Assembly (NCBI GenBank): GCA_963772335.1
Contig: CAVYXF010000004.1
Span: 62,001 to 126,000 of the forward strand
From: CAVYXF01 sp963772335
Lineage (GTDB): Bacteria; Pseudomonadota; Alphaproteobacteria; Rhizobiales; Rhodomicrobiaceae
DNA length: 64,000 nt
Direction: 5' to 3'
In this document: positions 1-8,851 of the stretch, piece after piece
Numbering within the stretch: position 1 is the stretch's first letter
Layout of the letters: every line of letters begins with the position of its first letter
Made by a program: the position numbers and the translations under genes
Notes under the pieces: model-generated
Databases searched by the model: none
Told to the model about the DNA's origin: nothing
Seen by the model: only the letters and a program-made list of their open reading frames with translations

Positions 1-585
1 CCAGACCTCATTCGACATGTCGTAGGGCTCATTCATCAGCCCGAACATGACGTGGGAATAGGATTTGAATTGCTTTGTCAGCCGGCGCCAAAGATCGGCG
101 AACTGAGCAATGCTCACCTTGTCCGAGCCGATAAGCTGGTCGTAATACCTTGCATAATTGTGCACATCTAGGATGACCCAGGCGCCTTTGGCAATCAGCT
201 CGTCGACCGTGGTCTTTAATAAGTATAGCTCTTTGGTGTCCAGATCGTTGTCGAGCTTTGGCTGGATCCGCTCCCAAAGAAAAGGTAGACGAAAGGCTTT
301 CATCCCCTTTTCCAAGAAATAATCAGACCGATAACGCGGAGCAAAAACCTTGGATGGATAGAGATATTCCCTTGTACTCCCATGCTGCGACCGCGTGCCA
401 TCGGCGCGAAACACGGTGAAGAACTCCGCTCCCGACAGATTTACCCCGGGAAGATAGAGCCGCGTCGGATCAGCCTGTTGAGCCCGCGGGGAAATGCTCC
501 AGACGAGGAACGGAATGGCTGCAAAAGCAAGAAGTCCGATCGGAGCATATTTTCGAAGTTGAGCTAAGAAGGAAAAACCACGCAT
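1..585 (-). CDS. Glycoside hydrolase family 5-like protein, C-terminus beyond the window
   Basis: This minus-strand frame is open from an ATG at 585 to the window edge, giving the first 195 residues. Residues about 15-33 form a hydrophobic anchor or signal segment. The rest looks like the N-terminal half of a (beta/alpha)8 glycosidase of the GH5 cellulase type: a strand reading WVILDVHNY, then GLMNEPY near residues 182-188, where the Glu of N-E-P is the usual acid/base residue of the clan. The nucleophile Glu would lie outside the window. It follows the Wzy-like gene on the same strand, so a role in trimming or maturing the exopolysaccharide is likely. The substrate cannot be told from this fragment. 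Confidence 0.8.
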   Translation of the reverse strand, partial: MRGFSFLAQLRKYAPIGLLAFAAIPFLVWSISPRAQQADPTRLYLPGVNLSGAEFFTVFRADGTRSQHGSTREYLYPSKVFAPRYRSDYFLEKGMKAFRLPFLWERIQPKLDNDLDTKELYLLKTTVDELIAKGAWVILDVHNYARYYDQLIGSDKVSIAQFADLWRRLTKQFKSYSHVMFGLMNEPYDMSNEVW

Positions 586-693
586 TTACACCCCCCTCGC
601 GTCCCCCAGTGAACGCGCTTGAGGCGCCATATAGCAAAAGACAGCTAGGATGAACACGTCTTAACGGCCCGGCCGCAAGAAGCCCGGGGCGCG

Positions 694-1974
694 TCAGAAA
701 TGAACGCCCGCGAACCTGATCGCCGTGCTGCCGGGACGTGCGACGTAAGGGTTTTGCCGAAAGGCAGACGCAACGGCGATGAATAAGGCCACCCTCGCGC
801 CGGTAAAAGCAATCAGGCCTCCGAGCAGAAGATCAAAGCAAGCCAGCCACAGCAGCCCCTGACATATGCCGCGGCCGATTGGATCGACGTTCTCGCGCAA
901 GTAGGCATAGACGGCTAGCCCAAGGGCTAAGTAGATCAGAGGTAAAAATAATCCAAAGCGATAAAATTCGCCCAATAAACCAACATCTGATAAGAAGAAA
1001 AATCGATCATAGACGCGCCTAAATCCATCCTGCCACTGCAAGGACAAAGATCCCATCCCAATCCAATCATTGGCTTGCAAGGCGTCGAGAATCTTCTCCA
1101 CCGTATGCACCCGAACGACCACTTCAGGAACGCTTTGAATTTCTCCCCGCAGGTCGCTACTTCCTGCCGGCTCCAAAAGCAGTGCCAGGACCAGAAGCAG
1201 GCCGCCTAACGTGGTTGCCCAAAAACGCCAAGGTCTGCTTAGCGCAAACGCAACGAGAACTGCGGCACCACAGGTCATCATGATGCTGCGCGTCTGCGCA
1301 AGGAGCACCAGCCCGGCCACGCCGACGCAGAGCGGAATGAGGTGCTGCCACGCGTTAAACCGAAAGACCATGACCGCCGCAATAATGGTCGAAAGCTGAT
1401 AGAGATCGATGCCCACGAGAATGCGGTACTTACGTGGATCGAAGGCCGGAATATCCCGGGCCGCCAAATCTCCGAGAATGCCGGTCTGAAGCAGCAGCCC
1501 GATAAGAACATATATCAAGGTGCTCCAATACAGCGCGCCGATCAGCGCCATTGGCTTAGCATTGGTGGCGTGCATCGCCGCCAGCAGCAGAAAGCCGCCG
1601 AAGACCATGAAGGTGCGGCGCTCTTCGAAGAGGCCATAAAGAACCGGCTGGCCAAATTTCAGGTTCGCCAGCAGGGCCGATCCGAACACGAAGGCCGTGA
1701 CGACGAAAAGCACCATAAAGTCGCCGAAGAACAGGGTCCGCCGCCGAAGCCCTTCGGCCAAAACAAATATGCCGGCGAAAAGACATAGCGCCAGATACAC
1801 TTCACGAAGACCTAGAAACGCCAGCGGATGCTGCTCGAAGGGCGAGCCGGTGCGGAAGAAGAAGCCGCCATGAAGCAGCATAACCGCAACAAGGAGCGGC
1901 GAGGACACGTAGCAGTCAAACAGGGACGGCCTGCGCCAGGTGACGGAAAGCTTGCGAACGACCCGCGCGCTCAC
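694..1974 (-). CDS. Wzy/O-antigen ligase-like polysaccharide polymerase
   Basis: The protein has 426 residues and is mostly membrane-embedded, with roughly ten to twelve hydrophobic segments and a longer polar loop near residues 270-330 that contains WIGMGSLSLQW, like the loop seen in O-antigen ligase/polymerase family members. By family it would polymerise or transfer lipid-linked saccharide units in the periplasm. The start given is a GTG with no clear ribosome binding site, so the true start may be some codons downstream. Its neighbours (export protein, ATPase, co-polymerase, GH5) support an exopolysaccharide polymerase. Specificity is unknown. Confidence 0.75.
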   Translation of the reverse strand: MSARVVRKLSVTWRRPSLFDCYVSSPLLVAVMLLHGGFFFRTGSPFEQHPLAFLGLREVYLALCLFAGIFVLAEGLRRRTLFFGDFMVLFVVTAFVFGSALLANLKFGQPVLYGLFEERRTFMVFGGFLLLAAMHATNAKPMALIGALYWSTLIYVLIGLLLQTGILGDLAARDIPAFDPRKYRILVGIDLYQLSTIIAAVMVFRFNAWQHLIPLCVGVAGLVLLAQTRSIMMTCGAAVLVAFALSRPWRFWATTLGGLLLVLALLLEPAGSSDLRGEIQSVPEVVVRVHTVEKILDALQANDWIGMGSLSLQWQDGFRRVYDRFFFLSDVGLLGEFYRFGLFLPLIYLALGLAVYAYLRENVDPIGRGICQGLLWLACFDLLLGGLIAFTGARVALFIAVASAFRQNPYVARPGSTAIRFAGVHF

Positions 1975-2137
1975 GGCAGTGTGGATCCGTTTGTGCTAAC
2001 GTTAAAGCGACGCACGGCCTGCAATCCCGCAGCGGCATGTCCGCCGCGGAAATTCCGCCCGCTAAGATGGCCCGCCCTGCGGACTGGTAAGGCGCGCGAC
2101 ATCATCGTTCCACGCTTGCCGAAAATGGTATGCGAGC

Positions 2138-3472
2138 CTATTGGGAAACCGGCTCTCCTTTGAGTGATGCCAGGCCTTCTACCGCGCTCACGCCCAACCT
2201 CGGGACAAGCCGTTCCGTCCGCACCACATCGCCCGGTAGCACATCCGCAAAGACGTCGACCTCCATCTCCTGGCTCTTGTCACCGGCTTTGCGGACAATG
2301 AAATATTTGCGCCTTGCACTGGTGATTTTGCCGGCGGATTCCTGCTGTTCTTGACCCAGATCAGCGGCTTCCGAAACGAGATCCTGGGACCGGTTCTGCT
2401 GGATTATGGCGTCATTCAAATCAGCGATCTGCTGCTGTTGCTCGAGGCGAAGCCTCTGCACCCTCTCGGTTTTCTGCTCGCCCAGTCTGGCGATGGCGCG
2501 ATCCCGATCCAGCTTGGCACGGATCGCGGCGGTGCGATATGATTGCCGCTCACCGATCACGCGCGCAATGGTCTGCTCGATGTCGAGCACGCGCGATGCG
2601 TTGGTCAGACCCCTTGACTCCATCTCGCGAATGCGATCGGCTTCCTTCTGAACGGCCTTGAGCTGACTATCGTCGGCAGCAATTTGGGCCTCAAGAGATT
2701 TGATCTCCTCATCGGAGATTTTACTCAGATCCTCTGCCGATTGGATTTGCTGGCGCACAATCCCGAGATTAGCCTTCAGGATGCTCTGCTCTTGCCGGGC
2801 AATAAGCTTGATCTCGGGATCATTCAGGCGCGCGAGTGCCTCCGGTATAACGAGGGTCTCACTCTCGGCCAATTCGGCCTCGATCCGGGCAAGCCTGATG
2901 TGAGCCCGATAGGCCCGCAAAACCTGCGCGCGCAACTCGCTGCTGGCGACGATCGAATCTCTCGCAGCCGTTGCTCCGGCGCGATGGAAGCCGCCGGCCC
3001 GGCTGATCGCTTTCAGGACGGTGAGGCCGGGCTGATATTCGTATTCGCCAGCCCGGTCAACATCGCCCATGATGAAATAGGGCCGGTATCTGACGACGGA
3101 AAGCGCAACCACTGGCGGCTCGCCGAGTTTGGCACGCTCACGAAGCCGGTCGGCGATCTGCTTGGCCAGATCCTGCAATCGCTGACCCCTCGCGCGCTGG
3201 TCGCCAATGGCTGGCAAAGCGAGCGTGCCCTCGACGCTGACGGTCACGTCACCATCGAGCCCAGGCCACTCGCTGACCCGCATCCGGATCACATCGCCGC
3301 TGTCGAGGAGATATGCGCCTTCCTGTGCTGCCGCCTGCCTGGCCGAGCCGAACATCAAAATAGCCGATGCGAGCAGACTGATGGGCAGGGAAAGTGCCGC
3401 CCAGCGCAGCTTTAGTCCAAGCCAAGCGCAAGCATTGCCCTGCCTTGCGCTCCCCCCAAATGCACGAGACAT
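2138..3472 (-). CDS. Outer-membrane polysaccharide export protein (OPX/ExoF-like)
   Basis: I start this at the ATG at 3472 because GAGGGTGG lies about eight bases before it and a good signal peptide follows, cut after AAAQ. A polysaccharide-export domain opens with YLLDSGDVIRMRV. A SLBB-like segment (YFIMGDVDRAGEYEY) follows at about residues 130-170. A long helical, coiled-coil region covers about 210-370, as in ExoF-type proteins rather than the shorter Wza. A C-terminal segment ends the protein (444 residues). Family members form the periplasmic and outer-membrane conduit for exopolysaccharide, partnering the Wzz/kinase pair just upstream in the same operon. Confidence 0.85.
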   Translation of the reverse strand: MSRAFGGSARQGNACAWLGLKLRWAALSLPISLLASAILMFGSARQAAAQEGAYLLDSGDVIRMRVSEWPGLDGDVTVSVEGTLALPAIGDQRARGQRLQDLAKQIADRLRERAKLGEPPVVALSVVRYRPYFIMGDVDRAGEYEYQPGLTVLKAISRAGGFHRAGATAARDSIVASSELRAQVLRAYRAHIRLARIEAELAESETLVIPEALARLNDPEIKLIARQEQSILKANLGIVRQQIQSAEDLSKISDEEIKSLEAQIAADDSQLKAVQKEADRIREMESRGLTNASRVLDIEQTIARVIGERQSYRTAAIRAKLDRDRAIARLGEQKTERVQRLRLEQQQQIADLNDAIIQQNRSQDLVSEAADLGQEQQESAGKITSARRKYFIVRKAGDKSQEMEVDVFADVLPGDVVRTERLVPRLGVSAVEGLASLKGEPVSQ

Positions 3473-3550
3473 GATATATCCACCCTCAGATCGTTTCACG
3501 CCGGTCAAATTATGGAAATAGAACACGCCATTCAGGACGTTTTTCCGTTC

Positions 3551-4225
3551 CTATGCATAAGTAGCGAAGCTCTTCTCATCAACTTTGTTCAATACGACGC
3601 CGAGAACATTGCCCCGTCCTGCTCCGGACCTCGCAAAAATCTTAATCGCATCGTCGGAGCGTAATTTTCCATATTCAATAACGAGCAGCAACGCATCAAG
3701 CGACTGCGCCGCGGCCCTTACCATAAAACCTTTGTTGATCGATGGAAGATCAAATATCACCAGCTCGTAATTCGAAGACAATTCCGCGAGGCGTGGCTGC
3801 TGGCGGACCCAGAACCACATCGAGTTCTCGCGCGGCTCGCCAGCATCCCTGATGGGAAGAAATTGCAGGCCGGAGACCGAATCCTGCCAGATCACCCCGT
3901 CCCGCTCTATTCTCGATCCCAAGCCGTTGCCACCCTCGCGGTCGGTTTTCGGCATCAGCCTGCGGGAGAGATTGCGCTCGTCTGAAACGGTATCGACCAG
4001 CAGCACCGATTGGCCGCTCATGGCCGCAGCATGGCCGATATTGAGAGCCACGGAAGATTTTCCCTCCCCCGGAGTGAAGGAGGTGATGCCGAGGGTCCGA
4101 ATGCGCCGATTTTCCATCAGCGCCGCAACGCAAACGCGGTTGATGGTTTCGGTAAAGGCCGATTTGGGCTGGCTGATCACCCAGGCGTCAACCGCTGGCG
4201 GCTTCGGCACGTTGGATGAGGGCAC
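3551..4225 (-). CDS. CpsD/BY-kinase-like P-loop ATPase of exopolysaccharide assembly
   Basis: The 224-residue protein has a Walker A motif (TPGEGKSS), a Walker A' (VLLVDTV) and a Walker B (LVIFDLP), the arrangement of bacterial tyrosine kinases of the CpsD/Wzc family. The usual C-terminal tyrosine cluster is missing; only one Tyr sits at the tail (SFATYA), so autokinase cycling may be reduced. It starts with GTG at 4225 and overlaps the end of the Wzz gene by 38 bases in a different frame. In ExoP-type proteins the two parts are one polypeptide, so this is either a natural split or a one-base frameshift of a fused gene. Confidence 0.78.
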   Translation of the reverse strand: MPSSNVPKPPAVDAWVISQPKSAFTETINRVCVAALMENRRIRTLGITSFTPGEGKSSVALNIGHAAAMSGQSVLLVDTVSDERNLSRRLMPKTDREGGNGLGSRIERDGVIWQDSVSGLQFLPIRDAGEPRENSMWFWVRQQPRLAELSSNYELVIFDLPSINKGFMVRAAAQSLDALLLVIEYGKLRSDDAIKIFARSGAGRGNVLGVVLNKVDEKSFATYA

Positions 4226-5171
4226 TTTGGAGATCCCAGGAACTCGACGGCAAAGGGCGGGGAGATTGCATCATCGGCAGAACGCCGAGCCAATCCGCCA
4301 TCGCCACGTTCGCGGCCTGTTCGGGTGTGCGAATGCGGGTGTCGAGGAAGTCGCGCAAAAAGGCTGCAACGACGCCTACCGCAAGACCTATGACCAGGAA
4401 AGCGAGCAGGATGTGCGCGGTGCGCGGGCCACTTGGTGTCAAAGGCGCAGTCGCCTTCGAAATGACGCGGGCCGTTGTTCCCGAATTTCTCAGGCGCTCG
4501 CGAAGCCACGGACTCGCGCCGGCGGCGGCATTGGCGGCATCCTCCGCTTGCTCCGCAAGATAGGCATCCGATGTTGCGGTCGCCAAGCGCGCCGCCAGAC
4601 CCGGTTCCGGCGCATAAGCTGCAATTTCAACGCTAAATGTCTCGCCAATTCGCCTGACGACCGTCAGGGTCTGCAGCTGTTTGGTAAGCGCCGTTTGCGT
4701 CTGTTCCTCGGTGACTTCCTGGTCTTTGCTCAATCCGATCCAGCGGCGCCATTGGGACAGGGGTCCTTGTCTTTCCAGCAAAGCCTCCTGATTGGCCATT
4801 GCCAGTAAGGCGTCCTGATCGGCTTTTGAGAGAAGCCCCACGGCACCGGCTGCGATGCGCTGCGATCTGAGAACCTCCACCTGGCTCTCAACGAGAGGGC
4901 TTGGCAGCATAGACGTGGTGAAGACAGAATTTTCCTGGGTCAGTTGCAGGCTGCGATGGTCGATAATCAGGCTGGTTGAAGCGGTATACCAAGTCGGACG
5001 CAGCATCAGATAAAGAAAGGCGATACACATAAAAAAGGCAGCAACAGCAGCAATCAGGCGCGAGTGACGTTTAATACTGCGGAAGTCGATCATCGCGGCT
5101 TGAGAGTCGTTTAGCAATAACTGTACCGGCCGATCGCCCGTAGCGCCTCGCGTATAGTTTTCCCTCAACAT
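4188..5171 (-). CDS. Wzz-domain polysaccharide co-polymerase
   Basis: The protein has 327 residues. A first membrane segment lies at about residues 38-58, a periplasmic region with helical content follows, and a second membrane segment lies at about 258-280, followed by RTPEQAAN, typical of the cytoplasmic exit of Wzz/ExoP proteins. Such proteins control chain length and couple polymerisation to export. ATG at residue 27 (MIDFRS) is an alternative start that would drop a non-conserved leader. The stop overlaps the ATPase gene in another frame, consistent with translational coupling or with a broken fusion. Confidence 0.78.
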   Translation of the reverse strand: MLRENYTRGATGDRPVQLLLNDSQAAMIDFRSIKRHSRLIAAVAAFFMCIAFLYLMLRPTWYTASTSLIIDHRSLQLTQENSVFTTSMLPSPLVESQVEVLRSQRIAAGAVGLLSKADQDALLAMANQEALLERQGPLSQWRRWIGLSKDQEVTEEQTQTALTKQLQTLTVVRRIGETFSVEIAAYAPEPGLAARLATATSDAYLAEQAEDAANAAAGASPWLRERLRNSGTTARVISKATAPLTPSGPRTAHILLAFLVIGLAVGVVAAFLRDFLDTRIRTPEQAANVAMADWLGVLPMMQSPRPLPSSSWDLQSALIQRAEAASG

Positions 5172-5568
5172 AGTTACTTTGCTCAGGTTAAATTATAGTG
5201 CCCGTGCGCCGAATTTTTATCTCATCCCCATACGTCGGCAACGTTCGGGGACGCCCCAAATACTTTATTGGCCAATGGCGGCAACAGCCGGGTGGCAGTG
5301 CCTTGATCACTTATGTCCTCAACCTCTGTCAAATAACCTAATCGGTATTGAATGTCACCTCGCGATGCCGCGGCGCACAAGGCGGAAGTGGCGATTTCGG
5401 CCTCGCCGTGGCTATTACGAGGCGAGACTGCGACAAGCGCGCGCCGTTTCCCTGAAGAGGCTCGCGCTCATCAAGCCGTTATAATTTAAAGCGAATTTTT
5501 GTCCAGAACTTAGGAAAATCGCACACCCTGGGCCTTGCTGCCTCATTTGTGGCTGGAATTAAGGCGAC
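5172..5568. other. Intergenic region upstream of the exopolysaccharide operon
   Basis: About 400 bases lie between the end of the EEP hydrolase gene and the start of the Wzz gene, both on the minus strand. The part near 5172-5350 must hold the operon promoter, but I could not pick a convincing -35/-10 pair. A plus-strand open frame here lacks any protein-like character, so I do not call it. Confidence 0.5.
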
Positions 5569-6687
5569 TTAGGGTAGGTGGACGTCGGTAAACACCGCGA
5601 AATGATCCGAGCCGAAGGTGTCGCTGTCGGATTTTTTTGCAATTGCGAACAACGACGCCTGGTCGGCCGGTACCACCATGTGGTCGATGGCTAGATCGGC
5701 AAAAGCGGTCTCTTTGAAGGTGCGCCCCAATGTGCGCGTCAAGAAGGTCCAGCGTTTGGTGCCGACGAGGGGTTGCTCTGGAATTGAAAGCGTGTCGTCG
5801 AAGCCGTCTCCTTCCCGCGTTGGACAAGCTCTGCTTGGGAACGGTGCGGCCTTGCAGCTGAAGTTGTGGAGCGAACAGTCGTCGTCGAGTTTTGTGCCGA
5901 ATTTGTTCGGCTCGAAGCCCGTATTGAAATCGCCGGCGATAAGAACGATGCGACCCTCCGTCGCAGCAGCATTCGCCTCGCTGAGCACCGCGGCCATCAT
6001 CCGCTCGCGCTTCTTGGCGCTATCGACACTCTCCTTGGTCGCAGCACGGAAGCCCTTCTCGAAATAGCGGTCGAGCTTGCTCGCGACCCGGGCATCCTGA
6101 CTGCGAATTCTCGATCGGGCCTTATCGATTTCCTGACAGGACTGGCTAAAATTCGATTTCAGATGCACAGGAAAAATCGTCAGCCCGTTATCCAAATCGA
6201 CGCGGATCGTGCCGCGATCATTCTCGGTAAACGCGCCAAGATCAGGCAGAGATGTGTTCGTGAGCTTCTGCTCGGAAACGGAGGGCAGATTTGCCGCAAG
6301 AGCACCGTTCCCGAATACCGCAGGGCCAGTATCCATCACCGTGTCGAACTCGACGGCGTGGTTGATCTTCTCCTTCGAGATCACGGCCAGCTCCAAAGCG
6401 AAGACCGCCGTGTCCTCGAGAATGAGGAAATTGGTTACGACCGCCTGATAATCGGTCCAGCCCAGCGCCTGAGCGACATTCTTGGCTTCCTCCACCCCGG
6501 CCACCTCGATCAGCACGAGCACATTGGGATTGAGGTTCGCATTCAGCCGCTGGAAATCCGCCTGACGGGCAGCAAGCCCCTCCAGCAGCGTGGCTTTCAT
6601 ATTCCAGCTCACAATCCGAAGCGGCTGCTGGGCCTGGACTGGCGACATGAACAGTAATAAGGCAATCAGGAATGCGGTCTTGCGCAT
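5569..6687 (-). CDS. Secreted endonuclease/exonuclease/phosphatase (EEP) family protein
   Basis: I start at the ATG at 6687, which opens a clear signal peptide (cut after SPVQA), rather than 16 codons upstream. The mature protein begins with RIVSWNM, the first EEP strand. It then shows an IEVAG metal-site Glu, an AGDFN motif and a final GSDHFAVF, where Asp and His complete the DNase I-like catalytic centre. The family cleaves phosphodiesters in nucleic acids, sphingomyelin or phosphoinositides. An extracytoplasmic nuclease or phosphodiesterase is the safe reading. It stands alone between the exopolysaccharide operon and a divergent LpxH-like gene. Confidence 0.82.
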   Translation of the reverse strand: MRKTAFLIALLLFMSPVQAQQPLRIVSWNMKATLLEGLAARQADFQRLNANLNPNVLVLIEVAGVEEAKNVAQALGWTDYQAVVTNFLILEDTAVFALELAVISKEKINHAVEFDTVMDTGPAVFGNGALAANLPSVSEQKLTNTSLPDLGAFTENDRGTIRVDLDNGLTIFPVHLKSNFSQSCQEIDKARSRIRSQDARVASKLDRYFEKGFRAATKESVDSAKKRERMMAAVLSEANAAATEGRIVLIAGDFNTGFEPNKFGTKLDDDCSLHNFSCKAAPFPSRACPTREGDGFDDTLSIPEQPLVGTKRWTFLTRTLGRTFKETAFADLAIDHMVVPADQASLFAIAKKSDSDTFGSDHFAVFTDVHLP

Positions 6688-7010
6688 AAGAATACTCGGG
6701 CAAATTGACTTGTAGCTTGGCGTGCACAGTAGCACGCGGTCTTATACACAAGCATGACAATTCACTTCGCCGCCGCGGAGGTTGAGGGTCGCCGCGCGCC
6801 TGCGGCCAGGCCCCTCGCGTTCACCGATGACTAAGCGCGCTCAACGGCTGCTTCTCAGATGCGTTGCGAAGCGGAGCCATTCCAGCTAAATATTCCCCCG
6901 GCAGATGTGGGCACTCTCGCGATTCTTTTCATCAAGCGGCACTGTCGTCACATTGCTGAAGTAGAATCTCCTTTACTCAGCTTAGAGTAAGCGCGCGCAG
7001 GACGGGATTG
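6688..7010. other. Divergent intergenic region
   Basis: About 320 bases separate the minus-strand EEP gene from the plus-strand LpxH-like gene, so it should hold both promoters. A GGACGGGA sequence just before 7011 serves as ribosome binding site for the plus-strand gene. I see no further recognisable element. Confidence 0.5.
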
Positions 7011-7829
7011 GTGGAGCACCGCAGCGATCAAGCCGGCTTGAAAAAACACTACCGCACGCTCTTCATTTCTGACGTGCATCTCGGCACCAAGGGGAGTCAG
7101 GCTGATCTTCTCCTCGATTTTCTGAAGACGCATGAAGCCGACACTTATTATCTGGTCGGCGATATCGTCGATTTCTGGCGCATCAAACGTGCGCCGCACT
7201 GGCCGCAGTCACATAACGACGTGATCCAGAAGCTGCTGCGGCTTGTCCGCAAGGGTGCCCGCTTCATCTACATTCCGGGCAACCACGACGAAGATCTACG
7301 CGCTTATTGCGGTCAGCATTTCGGCGGCGTGGAGTTCAAGCTCAACGACATCCATATCACCGCCAATGGCCGACGCTTTCTGGTCACCCATGGCGATGAA
7401 TTCGACGTGGTGATCAGCTACGTCAAATGGCTCGCTTTCCTCGGTGACTGGGCCTACGGGCTGGCGATGGGCGTCAACACCGCGTTCAATAAGGTGCGCC
7501 GGCAATTCGGCATGCCCTATTGGTCGCTCTCCGCCTATCTCAAGCACAAGGTGAAGACGGCGGTGAATTACATCGGTGATTTCGAGAGCGCCCTCACCGC
7601 CGAAGCAAGGCGCCACAATGCGGAAGGCGTCATCTGCGGGCACATTCATTTTGCCGCCCTGCACGAGATCGACGGCGTGGCGTATATCAATTGCGGCGAC
7701 TGGATGGAAAGTGCGACGGCCGTCGGGGAAAACGACGACGGCACGTTCGAAATTATCCGCTATCTCGACACCCTTGCCGCAGAAAGGAGCCGCGCGGCGG
7801 ACGCGAATACGACCGCCGCCGCGGCCTGA
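7011..7829 (+). CDS. LpxH-like UDP-2,3-diacylglucosamine diphosphatase family metallophosphoesterase
   Basis: The 272-residue protein carries all calcineurin-type metallophosphoesterase motifs in order: SDVHLG, GDIVDFW, GNHDE, THGDEFD and CGHIH. The GDIVDFW form is typical of the LpxH/LpxG group acting on lipid A precursors, although many alphaproteobacteria use LpxI for that step, so the true substrate may be another nucleotide-linked or phospholipid compound. The start is GTG at 7011; a TTG one codon earlier is possible. Its stop overlaps the start of the next gene (TGATG), so the two are translationally coupled, and the glycosyltransferase partner suggests envelope lipid or glycolipid metabolism. 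Confidence 0.8.
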   Translation: MEHRSDQAGLKKHYRTLFISDVHLGTKGSQADLLLDFLKTHEADTYYLVGDIVDFWRIKRAPHWPQSHNDVIQKLLRLVRKGARFIYIPGNHDEDLRAYCGQHFGGVEFKLNDIHITANGRRFLVTHGDEFDVVISYVKWLAFLGDWAYGLAMGVNTAFNKVRRQFGMPYWSLSAYLKHKVKTAVNYIGDFESALTAEARRHNAEGVICGHIHFAALHEIDGVAYINCGDWMESATAVGENDDGTFEIIRYLDTLAAERSRAADANTTAAAA

Positions 7830-8851
7830 TGCGCATCCTCATCGCCACCGACGCATGGCGCCCGCAGATCAACGGCGTCGTGCGGACCTATGAGAAGCTG
7901 CAGGAGGAATGCGCCAAGCTCGGCCATGACATAGAATTCTTAACGCCGACCGGCTTCACTACTTTCCCCTGCCCGACTTATCCGGAGATCCGGCTCGCTC
8001 TCCTGCGCCGTAGCGATGCGGCCCGCTGCATCGCCGCATTCGATCCGGACTACATCCATATCGCAACCGAAGGGCCGATCGGCCTCGCGACCCGCGCCCA
8101 TTGCCTGCAAGCGGGCAGGCTCTTCACCACCAGCTATCACACGCGCTTTCCCGAATATGTGTCAGCCCGCTTCCCGGTGCCGGAGAGCTGGGGCTATGCG
8201 CTGGAGCGCTGGTTTCATAGCCCCGCAGCCGGCACCATGGTCGCGGCGCCCTCGCTGCTCAGGGAGCTGCGCAGCAAGGGCTTGCAGCGCCTCCTGCAAT
8301 GGTCGCGCGGTGTTGACACCGAACTGTTCCGGCCGCGCGGCGTCCGCCGTTTCGGCGATGGGCCGGTGTTCCTCTATGTTGGACGCGTAGCGGTGGAGAA
8401 AAACCTGGCCGCCTTTCTCGATCTCGACCTGCCGGGCCGCAAGGCGGTTGTTGGTGGAGGGCCGCAGCTCGAAATACTGCGCGCTGCCCACCCGGACGTC
8501 GCCTTCACCGGCCCGCTCTCCGGCGAAGCGCTGGCCGAGGCCTATGCGTCGGCCGATGTCTTCGTGTTTCCGAGCCGGACGGACACTTATGGCGTGGTGC
8601 TGCTCGAGGCGCTGGCCTCGGGCGTCCCGGTCGCGGCCTTTCCGGTCACCGGACCGCTCGATGTCGTCGCGCAGGGCAAGGTCGGCTATCTGCACGAGGA
8701 TCTCGGCAAGGCGGCACAGCAGGCGCTCGCCATTGACCGGCGCATCTGCCGCGACTACGCCTTAATGTTCAGCTGGGAGAAATGTGCGCGGCAGTTTCTC
8801 GACAACATCTCCGAAGCCTATGCCGCAGCAAGGCATGCTCATGCAGGATAA
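7829..8851 (+). CDS. GT4-family glycosyltransferase
   Basis: The ATG at 7829 overlaps the stop of the LpxH-like gene, giving 340 residues. The N-terminal half starts with ATDAWRPQINGVVRT, the glycine-rich acceptor-domain loop of GT-B enzymes. The C-terminal half has FLYVGRVAVEKN and the donor-site motif FPSRTDTYGVVLLEAL with the EX7E-like pair. The family includes MgtA/GtfA-type transferases that glycosylate diacylglycerol or phosphatidylinositol, which fits the lipid-related neighbour. The 3' end overlaps the start of the dehydratase gene by 11 bases. Confidence 0.85.
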   Translation: MRILIATDAWRPQINGVVRTYEKLQEECAKLGHDIEFLTPTGFTTFPCPTYPEIRLALLRRSDAARCIAAFDPDYIHIATEGPIGLATRAHCLQAGRLFTTSYHTRFPEYVSARFPVPESWGYALERWFHSPAAGTMVAAPSLLRELRSKGLQRLLQWSRGVDTELFRPRGVRRFGDGPVFLYVGRVAVEKNLAAFLDLDLPGRKAVVGGGPQLEILRAAHPDVAFTGPLSGEALAEAYASADVFVFPSRTDTYGVVLLEALASGVPVAAFPVTGPLDVVAQGKVGYLHEDLGKAAQQALAIDRRICRDYALMFSWEKCARQFLDNISEAYAAARHAHAG

